From: Siphonobacter sp. BAB-5405
GTDB lineage: Bacteria; Bacteroidota; Bacteroidia; Cytophagales; Spirosomataceae
DNA: 39,618 nt
Direction of reading: 5' to 3'
NCBI RefSeq assembly: GCF_002872335.1
Contig: NZ_NJAG01000020.1
Location: forward strand, 1 to 39,618
Position 1 is the first letter of the stretch. Each line of letters begins with the position of its first letter. Below the pieces are notes generated by a model, which had not been told where the DNA came from, ran no database searches, and worked only from the letters and a program-made list of their open reading frames with translations. Positions 9,855-18,704 of this stretch are shown piece by piece. The position numbers and the translations under genes were made by a program.

Positions 9855-10892
9855 ATGACACCTAAAGAACAAGGTTTTTTCTTTCCTGCCGAGTGGCACC
9901 CGCACCGGGCTACCTGGCTTACGTTTCCGCATAACGACCATTCCTGGCAGGGCGACAAACTCGCCGGTATGCGTCCGCAGTACATTCAATTCATTAAGGC
10001 TATTTCACAGGGTGAAAAAGTTTGTATTAACGCCAATAGTGAAGCCCTTAAAACGCAGATTATCGGCTGGTTAACCGAGGCTGGCGTTGATCTTAATCAG
10101 ATTGAATTTTTGATTAACCCTACGAATGATGCCTGGTGCCGCGACCACGGTCCGGCATTTCTGATTAACCCCGAAACCAAACAACGCCAGATTGTAAACT
10201 GGGGCTATAACGCTTGGGGAGGCAAGTATCCGCCGTATTCGGATGATGATGCACTGCCCGTTAAAATTGCTGCCTATCTGGATTTGCCTTACGTATCACC
10301 GGGCGTCATTATGGAAGGTGGATCGGTTGAATTTAACGGAGCAGGAACGGTGTTAACTTCCAAATCCTGCTTACTCAACCCGAACCGAAACCCCCATTTA
10401 TCGCAGGAGCAGATCGAAAAATACCTGTGCGATTATTACGGAATGAATCAGGTGTTATGGGTGGAAGACGGCATCGTTGGGGATGATACGGACGGTCACA
10501 TTGATGATACCACTCGTTTCGTAAACGAAGATACGGTTGTAGCTTGCGTAGAAACGGATCAGAATGATGAGAACTTTGAAGTGTTGAATACCAATCTTCA
10601 AATGCTCAAAGAAATGCGATTGCTGAATGGCAAGCAGCTGAATATCATCGAACTGCCCATGCCTAAACCGGTGTACATCAATGATTTCCGTACGCCGGGC
10701 AGTTACGCCAATTTCCTGATTTGTAACGCGGGCGTCATTGTGCCGGTATTCGACAATCCCAACGACCAGCGGGCGATTGATATTCTGGAGCAGGCATTTC
10801 CCGACCGTAAAGTCATTCCTTTGTTGGCCAATGAAATCATTTGGGGGCAGGGAAGTTTCCACTGCCTGAGCCAGCAGGAACCCTTAATCTAA
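9855..10892 (+). CDS. aguA: Agmatine deiminase (peptidyl-arginine deiminase family)
   Basis: This cytoplasmic enzyme hydrolyses agmatine to N-carbamoylputrescine and ammonia, a step from arginine toward putrescine. The 345-residue protein has the family signature blocks: PAEWHPHRATWLTFPHN, the acidic and His residues of WCRDHGP, the MEGGSVEFNG block, DTDGHIDDTTRFV, and the C-terminal catalytic cysteine in GSFHCLSQQEP. No secretion signal is present, which separates it from exported arginine deiminases such as Porphyromonas PPAD. The carbamoylputrescine amidase usually paired with it is not adjacent. A terminator hairpin follows the stop by 8 nt. Confidence 0.93.
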   Translation: MTPKEQGFFFPAEWHPHRATWLTFPHNDHSWQGDKLAGMRPQYIQFIKAISQGEKVCINANSEALKTQIIGWLTEAGVDLNQIEFLINPTNDAWCRDHGPAFLINPETKQRQIVNWGYNAWGGKYPPYSDDDALPVKIAAYLDLPYVSPGVIMEGGSVEFNGAGTVLTSKSCLLNPNRNPHLSQEQIEKYLCDYYGMNQVLWVEDGIVGDDTDGHIDDTTRFVNEDTVVACVETDQNDENFEVLNTNLQMLKEMRLLNGKQLNIIELPMPKPVYINDFRTPGSYANFLICNAGVIVPVFDNPNDQRAIDILEQAFPDRKVIPLLANEIIWGQGSFHCLSQQEPLI

Positions 10893-10900
10893 CGCTTCAT

Positions 10901-10928
10901 CGCTGTCCGTCGCGTCAGACGGACAGCG
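10901..10928 (+). terminator. Terminator after agmatine deiminase
   Basis: A perfect 11-bp stem (arms 10901-10911 and 10918-10928) with a 6-nt loop, followed by TTTCT. It lies between the aguA stop and the start of the next gene 15 nt further on, so it may attenuate rather than fully separate them. Confidence 0.75.
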
Positions 10929-10942
10929 TTTCTAACTATCGC

Positions 10943-11281
10943 ATGATTGATTACAATAATCGGCAGTTTCGTACCTTGACTAACACCGAAAATGGCGAAG
11001 TCAGTGGCGAAACCCGTTTTCAGTACCATCAGGAAGGAAACCTGATTTGGGCGGAGTATGCCGGAGGATCGGTACATAAGGGTTCCATCATTGGAACGGT
11101 GGACGCCCAGGGCCATATTGATATGGTCTACCAACACCTCAATACGACGGGTGAACTGCGTACGGGTCGCTGTCATTCCATACCGGAAATTCAGGAAAAC
11201 GGGAAGATTCGGCTGCACGAAACCTGGCAATGGACTTCCGGCGATGCCTCTTCCGGTACCTCGATTATTGAAGAATGCTAA
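10943..11281 (+). CDS. Small conserved protein, 'N-acetylglutamate synthase'-labelled family
   Basis: A 112-residue soluble beta-rich protein. The pattern NTENGEVSGETRF, AEYAGGS, KGSIIGTVD and IRLHETWQWTSGD matches a small family common in Bacteroidota that databases often label as N-acetylglutamate synthase. No GNAT acetyl-CoA-binding motif is visible, so I would not take that label as functional. The frame continues upstream to 10841, but that part overlaps the aguA end and the terminator; ATG 10943 starts the conserved region. The next gene begins 3 nt after its stop, so the two are likely co-transcribed. Confidence 0.82.
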   Translation: MIDYNNRQFRTLTNTENGEVSGETRFQYHQEGNLIWAEYAGGSVHKGSIIGTVDAQGHIDMVYQHLNTTGELRTGRCHSIPEIQENGKIRLHETWQWTSGDASSGTSIIEEC

Positions 11282-11284
11282 CCC

Positions 11285-11956
11285 ATGCGACCATCTTTTC
11301 TGCAAGTACTGGTATTAGGCGGTCTGCTGGTACTGAGTGCCTGTACCAGCCAAAAGCGGCATTCCGCTCCTGTATCCGTATCCTTCCAGCCAACCGAGCT
11401 AAAAGCCCTGACCATTCAGGAAAAAATTACCCGGGCGGACGAAGTCATGCTAGCGTATTCCTTAAGCGTATTGGATGAAAACAATCAGCTGACGTCTACG
11501 CAAAATGGTATCTGGGGGGTACAACGCGTTCAGAAAGACGATCAGTTTACCAACTTTCAGGGATTGTCCCTGTCAGTACCACCGAAGAGTAAAGTCGTAG
11601 CAACGGTCGTACTGATGGAAATTGACGATTACAGTCGGGCCCAGAAATTCGTGGGAGAAATCCGGAAGTATACGGGAGTGGCCGGTGCCGTCGCGGGCTT
11701 TTTTCAGGTGACGGAATTAACCAATCCCGTCGGCTATTTTCTGCTTTCGTTACAGGCTGCCGGACTGGTACTCAACCAGTCCCGCTGGATTGATCCGGAT
11801 GATTTGCTCGGAGCCGATACGAAAACCTATACCTACGATGAGTTACAGAAAGGACTGCCCGTAACGATTACCCCTTTAAAATTCAGTAACCACAGTCGTC
11901 TGGATCGTTACGAGTATCGGCTCCAGACCCGTTGGTCCATACAAAAGACTCGTTGA
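11285..11956 (+). CDS. Putative lipoprotein, function unknown
   Basis: The N-terminus is a lipoprotein signal with lipobox LSAC, placing the lipidated cysteine at residue 20. The rest (to residue 223) shows no domain I recognise. It contains a segment about conserved-looking 'VPPKSKVVATVVLMEIDDY' and a moderately hydrophobic helix near 140-165 (VAGAVAGFFQVTELTNPVGYF). It is probably anchored to an envelope membrane, facing the periplasm or surface. It lies 3 nt after the small gene upstream. A weak GCTACC/GGTAGC hairpin (11983-12004) follows. Confidence 0.8.
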   Translation: MRPSFLQVLVLGGLLVLSACTSQKRHSAPVSVSFQPTELKALTIQEKITRADEVMLAYSLSVLDENNQLTSTQNGIWGVQRVQKDDQFTNFQGLSLSVPPKSKVVATVVLMEIDDYSRAQKFVGEIRKYTGVAGAVAGFFQVTELTNPVGYFLLSLQAAGLVLNQSRWIDPDDLLGADTKTYTYDELQKGLPVTITPLKFSNHSRLDRYEYRLQTRWSIQKTR

Positions 11957-12019
11957 ATAGTATCATGTTCCGGCCAAAGCCCGCTACCGTCAGAACTAGG
12001 TAGCACGCGGGAGTTTCCC

Positions 12020-12027
12020 TATCTTTG
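12020..12027 (+). promoter_or_regulatory. Candidate -7 promoter element for the parvulin cluster
   Basis: TATCTTTG exactly fits the Bacteroidota -7 pattern TAnnTTTG and sits 35 nt before the ATG at 12063. No TTTG is seen at the expected -33 position. Confidence 0.4.
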
Positions 12028-12062
12028 GACAATAATTCGGGACGAAAAACAGTTAGGCTCGG

Positions 12063-14360
12063 ATGAACCCCAATTGCTCAGATATGTATAAATCACTTCG
12101 GTGGATCGCTTTCTTGTCTTGCTTTCTGGATTTTACTGCGTACGCTCAACAATCCACTGACCCGGTATTGATGACCATTGGTCCCAAAAAAGTGACGGTG
12201 AGCGAGTTCATGTATCATTACAAGAAAAACCCCGTCGGGGCCGATAGCCTCAATGAAAACGCCAGCCTACGGGAGTATCTGCCTTTGTTTATTAATTATA
12301 AACTGAAAGTACTGGCCGGCGAAAGCCTGGGCCTGGATACGACCGAGGCGTTCAGGGAAGAACTGGCCGGGTACCGCAAAGTATCGGCCCAGTCGTTCAT
12401 TACGGATAAAAACGTGACGGAAGCTCTGGTGAAAGAGGCGTACGAACGGATGAAAGAGGAAATCAATGCCTCGCATATTCTGTTGGAAGTGGCTTCGAAT
12501 GCTTCCCCCGACGACACCCTACGTGTGTACAATCAGGCTATAAGCATTCGGGAACGCATCCTGAAAGGAGAGTCGTTTGAAGAGCTGGCCAAACAGTTTT
12601 CGAAAGATCCTTACGCGGCCCGAAACGGGGGAACGCTGGGCTGGTTCACGGGATTACAAATGGTGTATCCCTTTGAAACGGCGGCCTACCAAACCAAGAA
12701 AGGCGACATTTCCATGCCCGTACGGACCAAGTTCGGCTATCACCTCATCCGGGTCAATGACCGCCGGACCAGTCAGGGAAATGTACAGGTAGCCCATCTG
12801 TTTGTACGCGTCGATCCCAATGCAACGGATTCGGAAAAGATGACGGCTAAAACGAAAATTGAAGAAGCGTACGGTGAACTGCAACGTGGCGTGCCGTTTG
12901 AGGCCGTAGTCAAGCAATTTTCGGAAGATGCCAGTACCAAAAGTGCGGGCGGGGTCATGCAGCCGTTCGGGACCGGAAAGATGCTGCCTCCCTTTGAAGA
13001 AGCAGCCTTTGCTCTGAAAAAGGAAAATGCGTATTCCGCTCCGTTTCAGACGCAGTATGGCTGGCATATTCTCAAGCTGGTTAAACGGATTCCTTTGCTC
13101 GATTACGCGGAAGTAGGGGGGTACCTCCGGACGAAAGTACAGTCGGATGATCGCTCGAACGTAAGTAAATCGGCCGTGCTTCGCCGGGTGAAACAGGAAA
13201 ATAAATACGAAGAGAATAAAACGGCCGTAGCGGCAGCTCTCGAAAAAGCGAACCCCCTGCTGAAAGACGGCAAGTGGCAGGCTCCCGCCGATGCGAATCT
13301 CAATGGGCAGCTACTGTTCCGCATTGGTTCACAGGTATATCGGGTGAGCGACTTTTATAGTTACGTCCAGCAGACGCAGCGTCCACAGGCCGGAGCTTCG
13401 CCCCAAAGCCTCATGCAGAGCTTACTGAACGCCTTCATTGAGGAGAAGAATCTGGAGTACGAAGAGCAGCACCTGGAGGCAAAGAATGAAGATTTCAGGG
13501 ATTTGATTCAGGAGTACCACGACGGTATGTTGTTGTTCCAGATGCTCGATGAAAAAGTCCAGGGTCGCTCGCTGACCGATACGACGGGTCAACGGCAATT
13601 TTACGAGCAGAATCGTAATAAATATCAGTTACCTCCGCGTGTCAAAGCAACCGTACTGGATGCAGCTTCACGGCCCATTCTGGACCTGGCATTGAAATCA
13701 CTGGCAAAAAAACCGTATGCTCTCAGCCGAAAAGTAACGGATCTGACGTTTCCTAAAGGACAAACCAAATTAACGGAAGGACAACGCGAGCAACTTTTTG
13801 ACTTAATTGTCATCTTAACAAAGAACTATGACTATCAGGTGGAAATCAGCGGTCACGCCGATGCCTCTGAAGCGGATTCCTGCTCGGCGGGACGTTTACG
13901 AAGCGTAGTAAATGAATTAGTGAAACGCGGGAATATTTCGCCGACGCGGATTGTTGAAGTAGACGAGAGTAAATTCAAACCCGTTTCCACGACGAACCGC
14001 GATAAAAACCGTCGGGTGTCATTCGCTCTCTTTACCAATGCTCCGATTGACGTAGTGCGGCAGTTTAATACGCAGAAAGCCGATAACCTGATTTATCAGG
14101 AAGGCTTTTTCCAGAAAGGCGAAAACAAGTTTGTTGATGCAGTAAGCTGGAAAGTAGGCAAGCAAACCGTAGAGAAAAGTGGCCGGGTGGTGCAGATTGA
14201 TATTCAGGCTGTAGACAATGCCCGTACGAAAACGTTGAACGAAGCCCGGGGCCAAGTCATCAACGATTATCAGGTCTATCTGGAAAAAGACTGGGTGGAG
14301 TCGCTGAAAAAACAGTTTCCCGTACAGGTGAATGAAAATGAATTGAAAAAGTTAAAATAG
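12063..14360 (+). CDS. Periplasmic parvulin-type peptidyl-prolyl isomerase with OmpA-like domain
   Basis: An exported folding factor, probably helping outer-membrane protein maturation. A signal sequence ends near AYAQQ; the start could be 12063 or, better for a signal peptide, 12084 (MYKSLRW). Two parvulin (rotamase) domains lie at about residues 134-228 and 241-340, each with the HILL/HLFV start, the GG.LGWF or GG.MQPF loop, and the final GYHLI/GWHIL strand. A helical SurA/PpiD-like region follows. A segment at about 560-660 looks like an OmpA-type peptidoglycan-binding fold (VEISGHADA, then RIVEVDESKFKP and NRDKNRRVSF). The C-terminus returns to a PpiD-like tail. At 765 residues it is longer than SurA. 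A second parvulin gene starts 28 nt later. Confidence 0.85.
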   Translation: MNPNCSDMYKSLRWIAFLSCFLDFTAYAQQSTDPVLMTIGPKKVTVSEFMYHYKKNPVGADSLNENASLREYLPLFINYKLKVLAGESLGLDTTEAFREELAGYRKVSAQSFITDKNVTEALVKEAYERMKEEINASHILLEVASNASPDDTLRVYNQAISIRERILKGESFEELAKQFSKDPYAARNGGTLGWFTGLQMVYPFETAAYQTKKGDISMPVRTKFGYHLIRVNDRRTSQGNVQVAHLFVRVDPNATDSEKMTAKTKIEEAYGELQRGVPFEAVVKQFSEDASTKSAGGVMQPFGTGKMLPPFEEAAFALKKENAYSAPFQTQYGWHILKLVKRIPLLDYAEVGGYLRTKVQSDDRSNVSKSAVLRRVKQENKYEENKTAVAAALEKANPLLKDGKWQAPADANLNGQLLFRIGSQVYRVSDFYSYVQQTQRPQAGASPQSLMQSLLNAFIEEKNLEYEEQHLEAKNEDFRDLIQEYHDGMLLFQMLDEKVQGRSLTDTTGQRQFYEQNRNKYQLPPRVKATVLDAASRPILDLALKSLAKKPYALSRKVTDLTFPKGQTKLTEGQREQLFDLIVILTKNYDYQVEISGHADASEADSCSAGRLRSVVNELVKRGNISPTRIVEVDESKFKPVSTTNRDKNRRVSFALFTNAPIDVVRQFNTQKADNLIYQEGFFQKGENKFVDAVSWKVGKQTVEKSGRVVQIDIQAVDNARTKTLNEARGQVINDYQVYLEKDWVESLKKQFPVQVNENELKKLK

Positions 14361-14388
14361 TTGATTGGGTTGTTTTAAAAATCTGAAA

Positions 14389-15738
14389 ATGAGAAAAATT
14401 CTTGGGTTGCTGATCGTGTTTTTACCGGTGCTGGGCTTTGCTCAGGCGTCTAAAGGTAAAGTCATCGACGGCGTGATTAGTAAGGTAGATAATCACTATA
14501 TTCTGCGATCGGACCTGGATCAGATGTATCATCAGTATCAGGCTGAGAACCCTAAAAACGCTCCGACTCGCTGTCAGTGCCTGAATAGCCTGATTATTAA
14601 CAAAGTAATGCTGGCAAAAGCCGAGATTGACTCCGTAACGGTGGAAGATCGGCAGGTAGATGGTGAACTCGAAGGCCGGATGGATCAGATGATCCAGATG
14701 TACGGTTCTGAGAGAAACATCGTCGAGCAGTTCGGTAAAAGCCTGGATCAGTTAAAAGCAGAGCTTCGTTCAGACGTAAAAAACAACTTGCTGGTGCAGG
14801 AAATGCAGCGTAAAATCACGAGTGACGTGAAAATTACGCCCAGCGAAGTACGGAAGTTCTTTAACTCGATTCCTAAAGACAGCTTACCCTATTTCCCCTC
14901 GGAAGTACAGGTAGGACACATTATCCGTCTGGCCAAGGTTACGAAAGAAGAGCGTGAGAAATTACGCGAACGACTGATGGATTATAAGAAGCGGGCGTTG
15001 GCTGGTGAAGATTTCGCTAAACTGGCCACCACGTATTCGGAAGACGTAGGAAGTGCCCAGAACGGTGGCTTGTACGCGAACGTCAAACGTGGTACGATGG
15101 TACCCGAATTTGAAGGAGCCGTATATCGCATGAAACCCGGCGAACTCTCCGAACCTATTGAATCTGAATACGGAATTCACCTGATCAAACTGGAAGACAT
15201 TAAAGGGGAGGTCTATACGGCCCGCCACATTCTGCTACGTCCGGATTATAACCGTCTGGACATTGACGAGCCGACGCATTTCCTGGATTCCATTCGTACG
15301 CAATTAGTAGATGGCAAGCTGGATTTCGAAAAAGCAGCCAAGGAATACTCGGAAGATAAGGCTACGTCTGACGTAGGCGGCTGGATTCAGGATCCCGAAA
15401 CACGGGCTCCACGCCTGGCTCTGGATGCCAGTATGGACCCCAGTTTGTATTTTACCCTGGATTCCATGCAGGTAGGTACTTATTCAACCGTAACGCCATA
15501 TCGGACTAATGATGGCAAAACGGGCGTCCGGATCATTTATTATAAAACAAAGTATCCCCCGCATTACGCTAACCTGGAAGAAGATTATCAGAAACTCCAG
15601 AAAATTGCCCTGAGCCGCAAGCGAAACAATGCCGTTGAAAAATGGTTTAAGAAAACGAAAGGCGAAGTGTTTATTCAGGTACGTGACGAAGATTTGAAGC
15701 AGGAGTGTGACGAAGTAATCGCCGCTTTTAGTAATTAA
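14389..15738 (+). CDS. SurA-like periplasmic peptidyl-prolyl isomerase
   Basis: A periplasmic chaperone/isomerase for outer-membrane proteins. A clean signal peptide (MRKILGLLIVFLPVLGFAQ) sets the start at ATG 14389; the frame runs back to a TTG at 14365, which would add eight non-signal residues. The N-terminal helical domain begins IDGVISKVDNHYILRSDLDQ, the typical SurA opening. Two parvulin domains follow at about residues 173-265 and 276-385. The final helix packs as in SurA. The 449-residue length is close to SurA. It lies directly after the parvulin-OmpA gene, and the pair is probably one operon ended by the long hairpin at 15757. Confidence 0.9.
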   Translation: MRKILGLLIVFLPVLGFAQASKGKVIDGVISKVDNHYILRSDLDQMYHQYQAENPKNAPTRCQCLNSLIINKVMLAKAEIDSVTVEDRQVDGELEGRMDQMIQMYGSERNIVEQFGKSLDQLKAELRSDVKNNLLVQEMQRKITSDVKITPSEVRKFFNSIPKDSLPYFPSEVQVGHIIRLAKVTKEEREKLRERLMDYKKRALAGEDFAKLATTYSEDVGSAQNGGLYANVKRGTMVPEFEGAVYRMKPGELSEPIESEYGIHLIKLEDIKGEVYTARHILLRPDYNRLDIDEPTHFLDSIRTQLVDGKLDFEKAAKEYSEDKATSDVGGWIQDPETRAPRLALDASMDPSLYFTLDSMQVGTYSTVTPYRTNDGKTGVRIIYYKTKYPPHYANLEEDYQKLQKIALSRKRNNAVEKWFKKTKGEVFIQVRDEDLKQECDEVIAAFSN

Positions 15739-15756
15739 CAGGGCTTTTGAAGTACT

Positions 15757-15829
15757 GAAGGGGTTTGACACCGCTGAAAGTTTTTGGATAAATGATCAAA
15801 AAACGATTCAGCTTGTGTCAAACCCTTTC
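15757..15829 (+). terminator. Long-stem terminator after the parvulin operon
   Basis: Arms 15757-15778 and 15807-15829 pair over about 21 bp with small bulges (GGTTTGACAC pairs with GTGTCAAACC). A short inner stem (TTTTTG/CAAAAA) lies inside the loop. TTATTTTAG follows. Confidence 0.8.
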
Positions 15830-15872
15830 TTATTTTAGTGATTCTTTTGGTCTAAACCCTATTTAACTACGT

Positions 15873-16835
15873 ATGACGTATTCTTCCGATGTCGAAGGAG
15901 TAAAGGCTCTCAATGAGGCGTATCAAAAGTTACATGCTGAAATTACTAAGGTAGTAATCGGGCAGGATGAAGTCGTACGTTTACTGTTGACCGCCATTTT
16001 TTGTCAGGGGCACTGTTTGCTGGTCGGCGTACCGGGTCTGGCTAAAACCCTGCTCATCCAGACGATGGCCGGTGCTCTGGATTTGAGTTTTAACCGGATT
16101 CAGTTTACGCCGGATTTGATGCCTTCGGACATTACGGGTTCAGAAACGCTGGATAACGACCGGAATTTCCGTTTCATCAAAGGGCCTATTTTCTCCAACA
16201 TCATTCTGGCGGATGAAATCAACCGTACGCCGCCCAAAACGCAGTCAGCTCTGCTGGAGTCCATGCAGGAGTATGCAGTGACCATCGCGGGGCAGAAGTA
16301 TTCGCTGAGCCGTCCGTTTTTCGTGCTGGCGACCCAAAACCCCATTGAGCAGGAAGGTACGTATCCGCTACCGGAAGCCCAGCTCGACCGGTTTATGTTC
16401 ATGATTCAGCTGACGTATCCGAAATTTGAGTCGGAGCTGGCCATTGTGAAAGCAACCACTACCGATAACCGTTACGAAGTAAAACAACAGGTTACGGGCG
16501 AAGAAATTCAGTACTTTCAACATTTGGTACGACGCGTCCCCATTGCTGATAACGTGGTTGAATATGCGGTTCGACTGGTGCACAAAACGCGTCCACAAAC
16601 GGAACTGGCCTCCCGGGAAGCCAATGAGTTTCTGGAGTGGGGAGCCGGGCCGCGTGCTTCGCAAAACCTGATTCTGGCGGCTAAGTGCAATGCCTTGTTT
16701 AATGGAAAATTTTCGCCGGATATTGAAGATGTACAGGCGGTAGCTTTGCCCATTTTGCGGCACCGCATCGTACGTAACTTCAAAGCGGAAGCGGAAGGCG
16801 TAACGGTAGAGGATTTGATTCGTAAAATTATTTAA
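15873..16835 (+). CDS. MoxR-family AAA+ ATPase
   Basis: A chaperone-like AAA+ ATPase, thought to activate or mature partner proteins, often with VWA-domain proteins. The 320-residue protein has Walker A GVPGLAKT at residues 52-59, Walker B IILADEINR, the sensor-1 block LATQNPIEQEGTYPLPEAQ, and the arginine-containing LDRFMF segment. A lid domain with GASPRASQNL-like sequence (here GAGPRASQNL) follows. The DUF58 and VWA genes that usually follow moxR in Bacteroidota are absent; a bidirectional terminator comes at once. So this copy appears to be transcribed alone. Confidence 0.93.
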   Translation: MTYSSDVEGVKALNEAYQKLHAEITKVVIGQDEVVRLLLTAIFCQGHCLLVGVPGLAKTLLIQTMAGALDLSFNRIQFTPDLMPSDITGSETLDNDRNFRFIKGPIFSNIILADEINRTPPKTQSALLESMQEYAVTIAGQKYSLSRPFFVLATQNPIEQEGTYPLPEAQLDRFMFMIQLTYPKFESELAIVKATTTDNRYEVKQQVTGEEIQYFQHLVRRVPIADNVVEYAVRLVHKTRPQTELASREANEFLEWGAGPRASQNLILAAKCNALFNGKFSPDIEDVQAVALPILRHRIVRNFKAEAEGVTVEDLIRKII

Positions 16836-16847
16836 TTCCAGATGTAT

Positions 16848-16889
16848 AAATGAGAAAAGCGGACCCAATTAGGTCCGCTTTTCTCATTT
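16848..16889. terminator. Bidirectional terminator hairpin
   Basis: A perfect 18-bp inverted repeat (arms 16848-16865 and 16872-16889) with a 6-nt loop separates the convergent moxR-like and NYN-domain genes. Confidence 0.92.
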
Positions 16890-16908
16890 ATCAATGGTTC
16901 CTAAACTA

Positions 16909-17934
16909 TTAAAACTCAAGTTTCAGAGAATCCGGTTCGTTCTCCGTAACACTTTCGGTGGCTTCAGCTACTTCTGCCCCTTCTTCATCCCACAGCAAAC
17001 GTACATTCTTGGCGATGTAATCACCCCGGTCATTCAGCGATAAAACGAATTCCACTTCGTCCCCTTCCTGTAGTTCATTGAAATCCGTATCTACCAGACT
17101 GGTGTAATGGAAGAACAGGTTATTGGGGGGATATTTGATGAAACCATACCCGTTTTTGAGCGAGTAAATGGTACTTGTCATTAGTTCGCCCGTATGCTCA
17201 GCCAGGGTCGGATTAGGACCTACGGCAGCATCGGCTGCCGGACGTTCAGCCCGGGGAGCGGTTTGTGGCGGCGAAGGTGGGATGACGAAAAGTCCATTAA
17301 TCAGCGGATCATTCCGACGTACGCGGTCTTCAATGATGTTCTGCATGTCAGCGTAATAGGATACTTCTTCCAGCAGATCCTGCGACGTCCGGGTGACCAT
17401 TTTCTGGCCGTCTTCCGTCGTATATTCAAAGTCCCAGCTCAGTACCATCACCCGCGTACCGATCGTATTCAGTTTACGAACCAGGGGTACGAAATCACCG
17501 TCTGAAGCAATGAGAACAATAATATCAAATTTTTTATACAGAGCCATTTCGTAAGCTTCCAGAGCCAGCCATACGTCAATTCCTTTTTCGTGGCGGTTGT
17601 TAAAGGTATTACGAATGGGCAGGTAATGCGTAGTAACGCCTTCAGCCATGAGCAGGTCATCAAAAACCCGATCATAAAACAGCATGTGCCCCCGTTGACT
17701 AGCCTCCTGAGCATTCAGACGACCGCGGAAATAATGGGCATCTACAATCTGGCAGGAACGTGTATCTGAATTCAACTCATCGGCAACCTGATTTCTAATA
17801 AAACTATGTAAACCTGATACGCTTATACGACTTTTACGGGAGTGAAAATAATTATAATAATTGCTTACGTGTAAGAAATAATTGCCGTCATAAAATACGC
17901 CAATTCGAGTAAGTGATAACTGGTCGTTAGCCAT
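16909..17934 (-). CDS. NYN-domain (LabA/DUF88-like) nuclease fused to a cold-shock domain
   Basis: Residues about 8-190 form a NYN/PIN-like domain: FYDGNYF with Asp16, KGIDVWLA with Asp120, and ASDGDFVPL with Asp145 and Asp147 give the acidic metal-binding set expected of an active RNase. A Pro/Ala-rich linker follows (about 220-250). A cold-shock/S1-like OB domain comes next (about 252-315) with NGYGFIKYP and NLFFHYTSL, the RNP-like motifs that bind single-stranded RNA. The tail is acidic. The 341-residue protein is therefore a likely RNA-processing or RNA-decay enzyme in the cytoplasm. The start at 17934 gives a natural N-terminus. It appears to be a single-gene unit. Confidence 0.88.
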   Translation of the reverse strand: MANDQLSLTRIGVFYDGNYFLHVSNYYNYFHSRKSRISVSGLHSFIRNQVADELNSDTRSCQIVDAHYFRGRLNAQEASQRGHMLFYDRVFDDLLMAEGVTTHYLPIRNTFNNRHEKGIDVWLALEAYEMALYKKFDIIVLIASDGDFVPLVRKLNTIGTRVMVLSWDFEYTTEDGQKMVTRTSQDLLEEVSYYADMQNIIEDRVRRNDPLINGLFVIPPSPPQTAPRAERPAADAAVGPNPTLAEHTGELMTSTIYSLKNGYGFIKYPPNNLFFHYTSLVDTDFNELQEGDEVEFVLSLNDRGDYIAKNVRLLWDEEGAEVAEATESVTENEPDSLKLEF

Positions 17935-18104
17935 TTGATAGGGTATGTTTTATCGTTTTTATAGTTAAATAGAAATAATCCTTTTTACTCAGGTAAGTCG
18001 ACTTAGGGTGGGCTAGATCTATTTTATCAACTTATAGGGCGGGTAAATTCTATCGGAACAAACCTGGAAATTTGGCGGTCGGATATTTCTAATTAATGAC
18101 AAAT

Positions 18105-18704
18105 TTAAGGATTAAAAGCACTTTTTGCAAACCCCTTCCAGTCTTCCTCCGTGTCAATATCTACAGAACCTAGAGGAAAGGCTACTTTTTTTAGCTGGTC
18201 AGCATATTTGTTAGCTAAAGGCTTCGCTCCACGATCGCCCGTTAACGTTAGCAATTCCGGAAAATAAGCTGATCCAAATAGCATGGGAACCCCCCAGTCG
18301 GAATCGTAATCCGATACCACAATACAATTGGCGTCACCGTTGTAGAGGTTTAGAATTTCCTGGAGTAGGGGCGTGTCCAGATGGGGCTGGTCAGTTAGTA
18401 CAAACAATAGGGCATCGGCCCGTTGCTCGATCGCATACGTTGTGGCCAGACGTACGGATGCAGCCATTCCTTCCGACCAGTCTGGATTGAACAAAACCGT
18501 CACGGGTAAGTCGGCTACCGCAGCTGCTACTGGTTCGGCATACGCTCCCGTAATGAGGCAAACGGACGTTTCAGCGTACTGAATCCGCAGGACGGTTTGC
18601 GTTACGCGGTGAAGCAGCGTTTGCTCTTCCCATTCAATCAGTTGTTTCGGTCGACCCAGGCGACTGGAACGACCCGCCGCTAAAATAGCCAGTTGTACAT
18701 TCAT
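18105..18704 (-). CDS. MocA/MobA-like nucleotidyltransferase
   Basis: A GT-A-fold nucleotidyltransferase of 199 residues. The N-terminal LAAGRSSRLGRPKQLIEW is the signature of the molybdenum cofactor cytidylyltransferase (MocA) group, and LTDQP supplies the metal-binding aspartate. The C-terminal VDIDTEEDW is also typical. MocA transfers CMP to molybdopterin for xanthine-dehydrogenase-type enzymes, but no molybdoenzyme gene is nearby, so the substrate is not certain. Its ATG overlaps the truA stop (ATGA, 4 nt), so the two genes are translationally coupled. Confidence 0.88.
   Translation of the reverse strand: MNVQLAILAAGRSSRLGRPKQLIEWEEQTLLHRVTQTVLRIQYAETSVCLITGAYAEPVAAAVADLPVTVLFNPDWSEGMAASVRLATTYAIEQRADALLFVLTDQPHLDTPLLQEILNLYNGDANCIVVSDYDSDWGVPMLFGSAYFPELLTLTGDRGAKPLANKYADQLKKVAFPLGSVDIDTEEDWKGFAKSAFNP

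Noticed and set aside
9728-9989. Minus-strand frames upstream of and within aguA
   Set aside because: Antisense to a firmly identified gene and without family features.
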